Below are positions 1-10,555 of a stretch of DNA of 64,000 nt, in pieces. Every line of letters starts with the position of its first letter. Position 1 is the stretch's first letter. The DNA is taken from the NCBI GenBank assembly GCA_037355855.1, contig CM074761.1, positions 5,413,346-5,477,345 on the forward strand. The letters run 5' to 3'. This stretch comes from Pseudo-nitzschia pungens. Taxonomy: Eukaryota; Bacillariophyta; Bacillariophyceae; Bacillariales; Bacillariaceae. Under the pieces are notes generated by a model, which saw only the letters and a list, made by a program, of their open reading frames with translations, ran no database searches and was not told the origin of the DNA. The position numbers were made by a program, and so were the translations under genes.

Positions 1-2586
1 ATTGAACTCCAACCGGGTGCAAAACCATATCATATCAAACAACCCTACAGTATTCCGATCCACCAACAAGATGCTGTTAAAACTGAACTCCTTCGCCAAG
101 TAAAACTTGGAATTCTTGAAAGATGTTATGCAACTGAATGGGGTATGCCAACTTTTGTTGTCCCTAAACCCGATGGATCCTGCAGAATCATTTCTGATTT
201 TCGTGAGCTTAACAAAGTCACCAAGAAACTCCACTATCCCTTGCCCAAGATCCAAGATATCTTCCATCGCCGCCGTGGGTTCAAATATGTCACCCTTATT
301 GATGTCAGCATGCAATTCCATACCTTCAAATTGGATGAGCCTTCCACTTGGCTCTGTGTGCTTGTCACTCCTTTTGGCAAATTCAGATTACTGAGACTTC
401 CAATGGGCTTCCTCAACTCTCCAAGTTGGGCACAAGGCTGTATGGAATCCCTGTTTGTCAATCTCAATGATGTCGAAGTTTATATTGATGACATTGGAAT
501 TTTCTCACCTGACTTCAACTCTCATTGCAAAACTGTCTCAATTGTTTTGTCCATCCTACAAGCCAACAACTTTTCTGTTAAACCTGCCAAATGCCATTGG
601 TTCCAACAACGCGCACCATGGCTTGGTCACATCATCACCACCACTGGCATCCTTCCAAACCCTAAGAAGATTGAACCAATCCTGAAGCTTGCTTTCCCTG
701 CAACTATCACTGACCTTCGATCCTTCATTGGCATGATTAATTTCTATCGGGCTCATTGGCGCAAGCGCGCTGAAATTTTGGCTCCTCTCACTGCCTTATC
801 TGGCAAGGCTCGTGGTAAACTTCAACAAACTCCAGAACTCCTTGCTGCCTTCAAAGCTGCCAAAACCATGATTGCTGAAGAAATTCTTCTCACCTATCCT
901 GAGCCCAATCTCCCTTATGATGTCTACACTGATGCCTCCGATTATCAGCTTGGTGCTGTCATTATTCAAAATGGCAAAATTGTTGCTTGCTTCTCTCGCA
1001 AGCTCACTTCCACCCAACTCAAATATCCCACCATTGACAAGGAAATGCTCTGTATTGTGGAAGTCTTCAAAGAATATCGGCCAATTCTTTGGGGTGCAGT
1101 CATCATTGTGTACACTGATCATGAAAATCTCACACGCCAAAACCTCCAATCCTCCCGGATTATGACCTGGCGAATGCTCCTTGAAGATTTCAGTCCTGTT
1201 TTCAAATACATCCAAGGCAAAGACAACATCCTGGCTGATGCCCTCTCGCGCCTTCCCCTTGAAGAGGAGCAGGGTTTGTCTTCTGGTTTGTCTTCTGAAT
1301 CTCCAACCCCAACTTCAACCCCAACTGATCTCGTCAAAGATCCAAACCCTCAGCCAATCTCCAAAGTTGACACTTCCGATCTCTCCATTGCAGATCTCTT
1401 TATCAATTATCCTGCAGATCTTCCTGCATATCCTCTGCGTTTTGATGCTCTTGCCAAGGCCCAAGCAGCAGATTCAACCATTCAAAACACCAAGCATTAT
1501 TCCACCAAAGATTTTGCTGGTACTGAACTCAAGGTTTACACCAAAAACAACCAAACCAAGATTGTCCTTCCACAAGCGCTTGTCCAAGACACCATCAACT
1601 GGTACCATCATGTTCTTGGTCATGCAGGCGCTGAACGTTTGACTAGCACCATCTCCATGCTCATCTATTCTCCAGGGCTCAAGGACGCTGTTGCCAAATA
1701 TTGCAAAACCTGTGATTCCTGTCAACGCCACAAGAACACTCACATTTCTTATGGCCATCTTGCAACTCGTGAAGAACTCTCCATCCCTTGGGAAACCATT
1801 GCCATTGACACCATTGGTCCCTGGAATGTCAATATCCCAAATATTGGTAATGTTGAATTTAATGGTTTCACCATTATGGATATGTGCACTAACCTCCTTG
1901 AAATCAAACGTGCTCCACAGATGAATCCCTCAGGTAAAATGTCCATCTATGCATTAAACGATGCATGGCTTTCTCGCTATCCAAAACCCAGCAGATGTAT
2001 TTTTGATCAAGGTTCTGAATACCTCAATGTTGATTTTCAATCTCACCTTATTAACCTTGATATCAAGCCTGTTCCAACCACAGTCAAAAATCCTCAAGCC
2101 AATGCTGTTTTGGAACGTGTGCATGATACTATGAAATCTGCCATGCGCACTGAACTTCATGCTAATCCTCCTCAGGATTTGCAACAAGCTATTGACCTCA
2201 TTGACAATGTTTTTGCCTCTGCTCAATTTGCTGTCAGATGCACTGTGCATAAAACATTTGGTGTTTCACCTGGAGCTATTTCCTTCCATCGTGATATGTT
2301 CCTTCCAATTCCTATCATCACTGATATCAAACTCCTCAGATCCAAACGCCAATCTGTTATTGATCAGAATGCGCTCAGAGAAAACAAGCGTCGTAAACAC
2401 CATGACTACAACATTGGTGATCAGATCATGATCTTCAACTACAAGACTGATGCGCTTGGTTCCAGAGCAATTGGCCCATTTACCATCACTCAAGTCCACA
2501 CCAATGGTACTGTATCTTTCCTTCGCAATGAGCATATCATTGAACGGATTAATCTCAGACGTATCAAGCCTTATTATTCCCCATGA
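1..2586 (+). CDS. Ty3/gypsy Pol polyprotein (RT-RNase H-integrase), 5' end outside window
   Basis: The frame is open from the first base to a TGA at 2584-2586 (861 residues), so the start and the Gag/protease part lie upstream of the window. Domains in order: reverse transcriptase with the Y-I-D-D box at residues 161-164; RNase H starting with the Y-T-D-A-S motif near 309; an HHCC zinc finger around 534-580; an integrase core with D603, D669 and E705, a DD35E spacing; and a C-terminal SH3-like region. No stop or frameshift was seen in the visible part, so this copy may be recent or active. A polypurine tract (about 2638-2652) and the 3' LTR follow directly. Pol of this family makes cDNA in the cytoplasm and integrates it in the nucleus. 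No chromodomain was recognised at the C-terminus. The family call is firm; the lineage within gypsy is not determined. Confidence 0.95.
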   Translation: MELQPGAKPYHIKQPYSIPIHQQDAVKTELLRQVKLGILERCYATEWGMPTFVVPKPDGSCRIISDFRELNKVTKKLHYPLPKIQDIFHRRRGFKYVTLIDVSMQFHTFKLDEPSTWLCVLVTPFGKFRLLRLPMGFLNSPSWAQGCMESLFVNLNDVEVYIDDIGIFSPDFNSHCKTVSIVLSILQANNFSVKPAKCHWFQQRAPWLGHIITTTGILPNPKKIEPILKLAFPATITDLRSFIGMINFYRAHWRKRAEILAPLTALSGKARGKLQQTPELLAAFKAAKTMIAEEILLTYPEPNLPYDVYTDASDYQLGAVIIQNGKIVACFSRKLTSTQLKYPTIDKEMLCIVEVFKEYRPILWGAVIIVYTDHENLTRQNLQSSRIMTWRMLLEDFSPVFKYIQGKDNILADALSRLPLEEEQGLSSGLSSESPTPTSTPTDLVKDPNPQPISKVDTSDLSIADLFINYPADLPAYPLRFDALAKAQAADSTIQNTKHYSTKDFAGTELKVYTKNNQTKIVLPQALVQDTINWYHHVLGHAGAERLTSTISMLIYSPGLKDAVAKYCKTCDSCQRHKNTHISYGHLATREELSIPWETIAIDTIGPWNVNIPNIGNVEFNGFTIMDMCTNLLEIKRAPQMNPSGKMSIYALNDAWLSRYPKPSRCIFDQGSEYLNVDFQSHLINLDIKPVPTTVKNPQANAVLERVHDTMKSAMRTELHANPPQDLQQAIDLIDNVFASAQFAVRCTVHKTFGVSPGAISFHRDMFLPIPIITDIKLLRSKRQSVIDQNALRENKRRKHHDYNIGDQIMIFNYKTDALGSRAIGPFTITQVHTNGTVSFLRNEHIIERINLRRIKPYYSP

Positions 2587-2652
2587 GATTCTTTCCAAGT
2601 TCAACAAGATCTTTTCCAACCTCAACCAGATCTATCTCGAGAAGAAAGATAA

Positions 2653-3015
2653 TGTCGTATGTCTCAAGACTACGACACACAAGAAACAATCTATTTATGA
2701 ATTAAGAAACAAACACTGTTTCTATCAACTTCAAGGTTCTCTATGACTGATGTCCCCGACTCAGGTTCTTATGACCTTTTTATATATATGACCTTTTTAT
2801 ATATATGGCAATATATATTGCAATATATATATTGCAAAGCTTCTCTATGTCTGTTTGCTCTTTATCAAGATAAACAACACGACGTTGTACGAGAGAACAT
2901 TCATTTTTATCTTAGTTTCCAAAATCATAACTCTTATCATAATTTCTTATTTTACAAGATTATCAATCACTTTATTTTTATATTCGGTCGACCTCTGGTT
3001 TCCAGAGATATGACA
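2653..3015 (+). repeat. 3' LTR of the gypsy element
   Basis: The 363 bp LTR begins TGTCGTAT and ends ATATGACA, so its termini are short inverted repeats with canonical TG...CA ends. It lies right after the purine-rich tract that follows pol. A related LTR with the perfect ends TGTCGTAT...ATACGACA occurs at 52677-58495, split by another element. This copy has an internal AT-rich expansion (TATATATA, 2775-2837) that the second copy lacks. The 5' LTR is outside the window, so the target duplication cannot be tested. Confidence 0.9.
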
Positions 3016-3533
3016 GCGCCTCCACCAACTCATTTTTGCGCGATTCCTTATAAATTTAAACAAGTGTTTTAAATCTGTCGGAGCGTTCAGATGCTCATTC
3101 AGATTTTAAATTTTTCATACACAAATTTAGATTTGTGTGTTTGAGCACATATCGATATGTGTGCCACGTCACATTTAATGTAATAAACCATGTGTTTATT
3201 TATTTCGGGAATCGCTCAACGGACGCTAAAGAATGAGAGTTTAACGGTCGATTCCGTTCGTGCCTATTTGGGGCATTTTGGAATTTGGAATTCACTTTCC
3301 AAAAACAAAAAAAGTCATTAGCCGAACCTCTATAGCAGGCCGGCTCTTTTTCGAACACCAAAAAAAGATCAACTTTTTTACTTCTACTTGATTTTGCATC
3401 CTTAACAACAGGGGGGGGATGTACTCTTGGCAAATAAAGCTTGTTTTTCGAACAACCGAATCGATCGACAAATCGACAAATCGACAATCGAATCGACAGC
3501 CTAACCTCCTGCTGAATTAGAACTACTATTACA
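3016..3533. other. non-coding spacer, no gene seen
   Basis: AT-rich DNA between the gypsy LTR and the Harbinger-like ORF. It contains a few short inverted words but no convincing ORF or transposon end. It may hold the promoter of the transposase remnant. Confidence 0.5.
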
Positions 3534-3587
3534 ATGGTGTCAACACTGGAAATGATTTTTTTCTACTACTACTATAAAAAATACAAA

Positions 3588-4196
3588 ATGCCTGATTACA
3601 ATTTTAGGCAGCTGTCCCCAGAAGATAAAAGAAGAAGAGACAGAAGAAATCCTCGAATTTCCATCCGTAGATACACATCATCCCCATTTGCTTACATGTT
3701 TGGATCTGGGGATGACCAAGCCCTTCTCAACTGTTGCGGAATGGATCATAAAGTCTTTCATGAACTGCTAGCTATCTTTGAACCTTATTTTGACATGTAT
3801 ACATACAATGAGACAACAAGATGTGTTGTTCGCAAACCCGAGAAGATGAAAGGTCGAAGACGCGACATGGATGCTGTGGGTTGTCTTGGGCTAGTGTTGT
3901 ACTGGTTTCGAACGCGGGGATCAGCAGCAAGATCGATTAGTCTAGCGTTTGGATTAACTGCCACTCCTATGTACAAATGGCTTATATTTGGCAGGAGAGT
4001 ACTTCTTTTTGCAATACAAAAGGATCCTTCTGCCGCCGTTCGATTGCCGAATAAAGAAGAAATCGAAAATTATATCAAAGTTATCGGTGCCAAGTATCCA
4101 CTATTAGGACAGCATCGAGTCTGGGCAGCTTGCGATGGACTTAAACTTGATTTACAGAGGTCTTGTAACTGGAGGATTCAAAACATTGTTCTATAG
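3588..4196 (+). pseudogene. PIF/Harbinger-like transposase, C-terminally truncated
   Basis: The likely start is the ATG at 3588, with an in-frame ATG also at 3534. The product has a basic N-terminus, a helical region with Y-W-F-R-T-R-G-S-A-A-R, and A-C-D-G-L-K-L near the end, which fits the first catalytic Asp of DDE_Tnp_4 (Harbinger/HARBI1-type) transposases. The ORF stops about 13 residues later, so the other two acidic residues are missing and the protein is roughly half the usual length. The stop lies inside the 3' end of the opposite-strand Myb/SANT-like ORF (19 nt overlap), suggesting a deletion fused the two. It should be catalytically dead. The family call rests on motif recognition only. 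Confidence 0.7.
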
Positions 4197-4882
4197 GATC
4201 TCTTTGAAGACGTCGATGGAGTAGAAGTAGAAGGGCTTGATGCTCTTTGCTGTTTCGAAGGCGACGCGCCAGTTGAAACAGACATAGGGATTGGTGTTGC
4301 TCCTCTCGCTACTCCTCTCCCTCCTGCTCCTCTCGCTGCTCCTCTTGGTATTGCAACTTCAGTATCTGTTGGTACAAGTGAAGACGCGTCGTCATCGGCG
4401 TCTTCCGCGTCCATCGTGAGTTGTGAACGTTGTGAATACTGTGAAGGTTGTCGAAGAGGGGGACCAGCTTCAAATTGTTGTTGGGTTGTTGTTGCTGACA
4501 TTGCTTGCTGTTCAGTATCAATTATTCCATTTTCCATGGTTTCAGTATGCGTGTTATTAAAGTCTCCAGTCTCGATATCAAACACGTCTTGGCCATCTCC
4601 AAACTCTGCCGTCTGACCAATCAAATACTTGATCCTCTTTGCCTCTTTGACATACCAGGGACACTTTGGATCTCCAGTGGGAATAGTTTTGCGATGGTAT
4701 GTTGCAAATTTTCTTCTAATTGAATCGATGTCTCTTCCGGGGAACTTTTCGGAATGTTTATCAACCACTGCCTGCCACTCGTCGGGTCCAATGGGTAAGA
4801 CTTCTTCCAAACAAGCAAACATGTGAGTCAGCTCATCATTGCCATAGTTGCCGGCACCATGTTTTCTTCCTTTTCCAGGCAT
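4178..4882 (-). CDS. Myb/SANT-like DNA-binding protein of a DNA transposon
   Basis: The preferred start is the ATG at 4882 (M-P-G-K-G-R-K); an upstream ATG at 4969 adds 29 residues of no clear character. Residues about 10-95 form a Myb/SANT or trihelix-like domain with spaced aromatic residues (D-E-W-Q-A-V-V, R-R-K-F, W-Y-V-K-E-A). The rest is Gln/Ser/Thr-rich and then Gly/Ala/Arg-rich, as in disordered tails. PIF/Harbinger elements usually encode a transposase plus a Myb-like partner that helps bind the ends and carry the transposase to the nucleus, and this ORF lies tail-to-tail with a transposase remnant. The C-terminal end may be altered by the deletion at the junction. A host Myb-like gene is less likely given the context. 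Confidence 0.65.
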   Translation of the reverse strand: MPGKGRKHGAGNYGNDELTHMFACLEEVLPIGPDEWQAVVDKHSEKFPGRDIDSIRRKFATYHRKTIPTGDPKCPWYVKEAKRIKYLIGQTAEFGDGQDVFDIETGDFNNTHTETMENGIIDTEQQAMSATTTQQQFEAGPPLRQPSQYSQRSQLTMDAEDADDDASSLVPTDTEVAIPRGAARGAGGRGVARGATPIPMSVSTGASPSKQQRASSPSTSTPSTSSKRSYRTMF

Positions 4883-5110
4883 TTTGCTCTGCAAGGTTGA
4901 ACAGCAGTTCCAAAACGAGTGATCGATAAGCAATTCAGCGAAACAATTAACCGAATGCAAGAGGTACACATGTTATCAAATTTGAAACACAACTTGACGA
5001 TTTACAAAACACATGTTCGAAATTTTTTGAATGACTGACATCCCTTCCCCGACTAAAATTTGGATCAGTTTTTTGATTTTTAGATTCCGTTGGGAATTTT
5101 TTCAGAGTAT

Positions 5111-5149
5111 CAGATTATGAAGGAGGAGGTGCACCCCAGTCATAATCTG
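5111..5149. repeat. short perfect hairpin
   Basis: CAGATTATGA (5111-5120) is matched by TCATAATCTG (5140-5149) around a 19 nt purine-rich loop. It lies in the AT-rich spacer beyond the Myb-like ORF. Function is unknown. Confidence 0.6.
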
Positions 5150-5274
5150 ATTTTGATTTTGCATTATTTGCATTAATTAGGACTAAATCGTCTCCCGAAA
5201 ACCTAAACCGACCGTTATTATATAAACTTTTAATGCAATTAATGTTTTCAGGAATCACTCAATAATGGAAAAAA

Positions 5275-5370
5275 GGTTGTGAAATAAAAAATTGGGGTCG
5301 CATTTTTCTGAGAAAAGTCGCGATTGGGTCGCGATCCGGTCGCGATGGGTCGCGAAACAGTTTTCGGACG
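5275..5370. mobile_element. right end of a CGTCCG-type TIR transposon (remnant)
   Basis: About 96 bp nearly identical to the right end of the intact element at 15728-16916. It has the same GGTTGTGAAATAAAAAATTG start, tandem TCGCGAT words, and ends in GTTTTCGGACG. No matching left end was found to the left, so either this is a truncated copy or it is the right terminus of the element carrying the transposase and Myb-like ORFs at 3.6-4.9 kb. Confidence 0.75.
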
Positions 5371-5514
5371 TTGTGTAGAAAATTAGTACCGGAGTTTCTT
5401 TCTGGGAAATGATAGACTCGAGTCGTGTACAGTAGTAGCCTCTAGTAGAAAAATGTACCACCAGACGAAGGTCAAAATGCCCTAAACTCCCCAAGTTAAT
5501 CTGATTAAAAATGG

Positions 5515-5960
5515 GGGGGATCAGCTGATAGGAATTCCGTAGTACTACTAGCACCCTCTACTATTAGTAGTAGTGACTGCCCTCTACTATCATTAGTAAC
5601 AGTGACTGGTGGTTGAAGTAGTTGATCTATCCTCGGTTGATTCTAGGCTAGTCCTTGGATGAATCTACTACTAATAGCACCCTCAGTTGAAGTAGTACTA
5701 GATCTATCCTCAGTTGATTCTACGTCAGTCCTCAGATGAATTTACTAATAGCACCCTCTACTAGTACTAGTACTAGTAGTAACAGGTGGTTGTAGTGGTA
5801 AATCTATCCTCGGTTGATTCTATGCTAGTCTTCAGACAAATCAACTACTAATAGCACCCTCTACTATTAGTAGTAGTGACTGCCCTCTAGTAGTAGTACT
5901 ATTAGTAATAGGAGGGAGTGACTGGTGGTTGTAGTAGTTGATCTATCCTCAGTCGTTCCA
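5515..5960. repeat. degenerate tandem repeats rich in CTAGTAGTA and AGCACCCTCTACTA
   Basis: Three to four diverged copies of a unit of roughly 130-150 bp, marked by the words AGCACCCTCTACTATTAG, GTTGATCTATCCTC and TTGATTCTA. Near its left edge (5519-5548) is a CAGCTGATAGGAATTCCGTAGTA arm of the small foldback family also seen at 52.3-52.6 kb. No coding potential seen. Confidence 0.7.
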
Positions 5961-6640
5961 TCCATATCTTAGCACCCTGTATCTCCAATAATATAGGGGG
6001 TGCTAAGAGTTGGGGTATGTGGATCTGGTACAAATCCTACTTGAAGGGCCTAGCATCCTGTCTAGCATCCTGTTTAGTATCGCCTTTTTGGTTCTACAGT
6101 TCCATCCATATCTTAGGAGCATCCTGTATATCTTATATTATAGGGCTGCTAAGAGTTGGGGTATGTAGATCTGGTACAAATCCTGCTTGAAGGGCCCAGC
6201 ATCCTGTCTAGCATCCTGTTTAGTATTGCCTTTTTGGTTCTACAGTTCCGTTCTTATCTTAGCATCCTCCTGTAAATCTTCTAATATACTAGCTAGGGCT
6301 GCTACTAAGTCTTGGGGTATGTGGATCTGGTACAAATCCTACTTGAAGGGCCCAGCATGATCCTGTCTAGCATCCTGTTTAGTATCACCTTTTTGGTTCT
6401 ACAGTTCCGTTCTTATTTTAGCATCCTGCTGTATATCTTCTGATATAGGGCTGCTAAGAGTTGGGGTATGTAGATCTGGTACAAATCCTACTTGAAGGGC
6501 CCAGCATCCTGTCTAGCATCCTGTTTAGTATCGCCTTTTTGGTTCTACAGTTCCGTTCTTATCTTAGCATCCTGTAAATCTTCTAATATAGGGCTGCTAA
6601 TGCTAACTGATGAACCAAACTGTACTGTGCTACGGGTGGT
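5961..6640. repeat. satellite array, about 130-155 bp units (CAGCATCCTGTCTAGCATCC family)
   Basis: About four to five tandem units, each with GGTATGTAGATCTGGTACAA, a CAGCATCCTGTCTAGCATCC core, CCTTTTTGGTTCTACAGTTC and a TATAGGGCTGCTAAGAG segment. The same family forms a second array at 20424-21480. An inverted partial unit at 6640-6690 closes the array. Confidence 0.85.
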
Positions 6641-7106
6641 ACTCAACAGGATGCTAAGCAGGATGCTGGGCCCTTCTAGTAGGATTTGTACCAGATGTAG
6701 TACATTTCAGAAGGAACAAACAACCTCCATCCTACTCACAAGAGATTATTAATGGTGATCAATAACTCGTTCTTCTCCTACTAGTAATAATAGTAAGGTT
6801 TAGTACTCATACAATTACGAAGTACGAAGTATTTCATAAGGTAAAATAAATCCCTAAAAATCAAGGGATTTTAAACGTGACCGATTTATCCAATGATATT
6901 AGGTAAAACAAATCCCTAAAAAACAAGCAAAATTAAAACACATCCAAGGATGAGTGTATAATCAATAAATAAATAATACAAAAGTGTAATAGTACTGGTT
7001 TGAAATGAAAAATTAGCAATAATACGAAGGTGTAGTGGTACTGGTTTTAAATGAAAAATTGGCATTAACTAGAGGCACTGATCGCGAAAACAACTCCACT
7101 AAGATT
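6640..7106. repeat. dispersed repeat, partner of 18865-19500
   Basis: The segment starting ACCAGATGTAGTACATTTCA and continuing through GTGATCAATAACTCGTTC, CAAGGGATTTTAAACGTGAC and AACACATCCAAGGATGAG is repeated in the same order and strand at 18865-19500. The second copy carries extra sequence at about 19171-19430. No ORF of note. Confidence 0.8.
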
Positions 7107-7864
7107 ACCCCCCCCGAGGTTCAATACTATTCCATTGTTTAAGATAATTTATGTAGTAGTAGTAAACTAACAAACGTTGTTAGTGGGACTAGTAGGCGTG
7201 CGCATGGAGTTCATCGGTGGGCAGATCGACCACAGGAACACGACCCGACCCATCCGAAAGATGCTGCGGATAATGACGAGTTTATCCAAATATTAATGAT
7301 CCCAGTTATTCTCGCGTGCGATATCAAGCGAAGCAATACAGTAATTGGTACGGTGATCCAGTCACCAATCTGAGCTCCAAAGTCAATGCACGAAAGGAAG
7401 GAAGCATACCGCATTCCCGCACTGATCGTGGGCAATTGCGGTGTCTCTGTTTCGTCTTCTTCCTCGTGACGCGAATCGATGTTTTCAGTGATGAAAATCT
7501 GGGGTTTCGAATTTCTTTATTATTTCTTTCTCTACACTACACTACGTGTACCGAGCGACCGCATACGTGTCGTAAGTAATTTAACTAACCGATCAGCGAC
7601 AGAGACACAAAAGCGCGATCCTTTTCCAAAACCGGGCCGTCCGCGATCCGCGCAATTCTCATCCACTCGCAATCCTCGAGGCTTCCATCGCCTCGGTCTC
7701 GAAACTCCCGTGCCATGCCTAGTTATCGATTCCAGCAGTCACCCACCCGCGAGGCGTGTGCCAACGACAAAGCGAGCGCGACACGGATTTTTGGTTCGTT
7801 TCGTGTGTTTCGTTTCGTGTCGTTTCGTTTCGTTTCGTTTCGTTTCGTTTCGTTTCGTGTTTTT
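7107..7864. other. non-coding region with (TTCGT)n microsatellite
   Basis: No gene is supported. A pentanucleotide TTCGT tract (about 7796-7858) lies just beyond the stop codon of the lipoyl-domain gene (minus strand), so it is probably in that gene's 3' UTR or terminator region. Confidence 0.6.
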
Positions 7865-9309
7865 CTACGCGGCAAACACGGCCCCCGTGGAAAACTCCTT
7901 GAGTTCCGGCGCCAGGTTGGCCCCGCCCGACCAGAGGGCCTCCATTTCTTCCTCCGAAAAAGCGAGGCGTCCGTACGACGCGGGTATCACCACCTCCGGC
8001 TCGACGGCGAGGGCCCGCCTCCATCCCTCCTTTCCCAAAAAGTGGATGGACGGGACGCGGGCGGGGGGAGTTGCCGCCGAAGCTGCCGTTGCCGTCGAAG
8101 CTGCTACGGGTGCTGCTGCTGCCGCCGGGGCCTCCGCAACAACGGGAGGCGTCGGTTCCGTCGTCGTCGTCGTCGTCGCGGCGGTTGCGGCTTCGACCGT
8201 CGCGGTGGCCTCCGTATCGATTTCGTACAAATCCGCGCCGACCTCCACCTCGTCGTCGCTGGAAGTTGCCGCACCAACACAAGCACCAATGCCAATGCCG
8301 TCACAAATAACAATAGCGATAACAATAATGCACGTGAGCAACAAAGCCAACCAAACCAAAGAGGACCATGAACACAAAGCAACACAACGCCATTCCCGAA
8401 CGATTCCTTCTTTCCCTCGTGACATAGTACTCGACTCTGCTCTGCTCTACTCGACTCTACTTACACGGCTCCAAACTGTTGGACAATCACACCGGCCTTG
8501 GTAGCCTTGATGTCCACAGTCACCTTGTCGGTTTCGATGAGTGCCACGACGTCCTAAACAACGAAAATCAAAATAAGGATCAAAACCAAATGAATGAGAC
8601 ATCGCGATGCCTGCCTGCCTTCCTGCATTCGTGTTCCGCATCGACCATCGGCAAGAAAGACAATCGCAATCGCAATCACAATCGCGATTACAACCGCGAT
8701 TTTTTCTCGGACTCACCTCTTCTTCCACCTTTTGTCCGACCCGGGCAACCCACTCCACGATGGTTCCCTGTTGTCGAAATCAAGATCAAAATCGAGATCA
8801 AGGTCAAAATCAATGGCAATGTGAGTGTGAATGTGAACGTCACACGGAGCGTCAACGAGCAAGGCGCAACAACGCGCGAACGGTTAGCATCGGGTGAGTG
8901 CCGGGCGGGAATCGAGTTGCGGCGAACCGCCGAGCGGAAGTGCTCGGTTGGTTTGCGCGGAATAGCGGCAGCGGCAGCTGTGTTTTGTGTCTGCGTGTGT
9001 GTTCCCGTTCGCGTTCCGGTTCGCGTTCGCGTCCGTCTCTCACTCACTCACCTCGGTAATGGAATCTCCCATCGTTGGCACCTTTGTGATGTGTTTTTCG
9101 AGCAAAGCGTTCGTGGCGGAGACAAAGGCTCGCCGGGGGACCCCGCACGCACCGGTCGCGGTCGCCCGCGAGGAAGCGGCAGCAGCGGGACGCCACGAAG
9201 CCTCGCTTCTCGCGACGGCGGCATCCGTTGTGCCAGCGGGAGCGGCAACGCGGGATCGGGCCGCTAGTAGTTTGGCCAAAACGGTTCGGCTCCTCGAGGA
9301 CGCATTCAT
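7865..9309 (-). CDS. mitochondrial lipoyl-domain protein with a KGD4/MRPS36-like C-terminus (four exons)
   Basis: Exons on the minus strand: 9309-9052, 8767-8717, 8553-8465 and 8258-7865, with GTGAGT, GTGAGT and GTAAGT donors, giving 263 residues in one frame. Residues 1-60 are Arg/Ala/Ser-rich and acid-poor, like a mitochondrial presequence. Residues about 74-148 are a complete lipoyl domain of the 2-oxoglutarate dehydrogenase E2 type, with the E-T-D-K-V motif and lipoyl Lys at 113. An Ala/Thr/Pro hinge (about 149-200) follows. No E2 acyltransferase core or HxxxD motif exists. The tail instead has P202-S-I-H-F-L-G and Y228-G-R...E-E-E-M-E...G244-G245, matching in order and spacing the two conserved blocks of KGD4/MRPS36, the eukaryotic adaptor that ties E3 to the complex. 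I infer a lipoyl-bearing E3-binding adaptor. The start is the first ATG after a (GATTGT)n tract; an upstream 5' UTR intron is possible. Confidence 0.85.
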
Positions 9310-10555
9310 TGTGATTGTGATTGTGATTGTGATTGTTGTTGTTGTTGTTTGTGTTGTTTGTGTTTTGATTGTTGTTTGTGTTTTGATTGTTGTTGTTGCT
9401 GCTGCTGCTGCTGTGTTTTCCTTCTGTGGTGTCGTTGCCGCTTTGGGTCGTTTTGATTCTTTCTTATCTTGGTTATTGTTCTCGTTTCTCGTCCAACTTT
9501 CCGTTTCGTTTTCTGATGGCGAAAAACGGCGGGGAAGATGGATGGGTCGTTGCGGTACCGTACGGTATGGGAGTTGCCGAAGGAGGAAGAAGAAGACACT
9601 CTCTCCAAAATGAAGGCACAAAGAATGCGTTCGCGATCGATCGATCGACGGATCCATCGATCGATCCTTCTCTAGTGAACTGGTAATCTTAACTTACCGG
9701 CAGTTCGCAATCCCCGGCCTTCGCCAATGGCCTCCTTCGCGACCGAACATAATCGAATGAGTCGTTTCAGTCCGGAACGGTGCGTTCGGATCTTCTCGGT
9801 TGTTCTCGTCTTCGACTCCATTCATGTTTTTGTTTTTAAGAGCGCAACTCCCACCACTGTCGGGAGGATCGGGAAGAAGGATGATGAGCGATGACGAATC
9901 ATCGTTAGTTTTATCATTGTGTTTTGGTGCGCATATACACGTACCGGTGCGCAATAAAGTACGGTTACTTCGTACAAAGTACCAGTAATTACGGGTACCA
10001 GTAAGATTTCATCGTTACTGTATGAGAATGAGAAAGAGAACGATTGCGAAGACGGGGGACGTTCTCCTTTCTCGTTGCGTTTCGTTCCGCGCCATGCCGT
10101 AACTTACCGTACACAATCGTAACCTTGTCGCTGTACAAGTATCCTCTCAATCAATCAAAATCAAGCACGAGAAAGATCTTCGGCCGCGAGCCACAAGCAA
10201 CCTGTAGCCGCCCTTTCTCACCGAAACAAGGCATTGCGACCCACTGCAACTGCGATACTAGCACCCAACTGTACCGTGCACGCACCTCCGCAACAATCCA
10301 ATCCAATCCAATCCAATCTCATCGCATCTATCCTATCCTATCCTATCCTCTCCTATTCAAAACAGCACACTGCCAGACTACAGTACGGTACCGCCGCTTC
10401 CATTTGTATCATTATTATTATTTATTGACTCGGCCTCGTTTGCGTTGCAAGAACAAAAACCAGAACAAAAACAAGAACAAAAACAAAAACAAGAACAATA
10501 ACGCAGGATACAATTCAATACGGTGCGGTGCACCCCCACAGATTTTGAGAAACGA
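9310..10555. other. divergent intergenic region, simple repeats
   Basis: Lies between the divergent lipoyl-protein and acyltransferase genes and so should hold both promoters. It contains (GATTGT)n and TTGTTG tracts (9309-9400), GATCGATCGATC words near 9640-9665, and pentanucleotide tracts CAATC and CCTAT (10276-10355). A good donor-like site on the minus strand near 9692 (CCG|GTAAGTTA) could mark a 5' UTR intron. No further gene is supported. Confidence 0.5.

Noticed and set aside
3170..3260. Left terminal inverted repeat for the Harbinger-like element
   Set aside because: TTTCGGGAATCGCTCAA resembles TTTTCAGGAATCACTCAA near 5246, but in direct, not inverted, orientation.
5961..6640. CRISPR-like array of repeats and spacers
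   Set aside because: Units are long, the intervening parts are themselves repeated, and there are no cas genes; this is eukaryotic satellite DNA.
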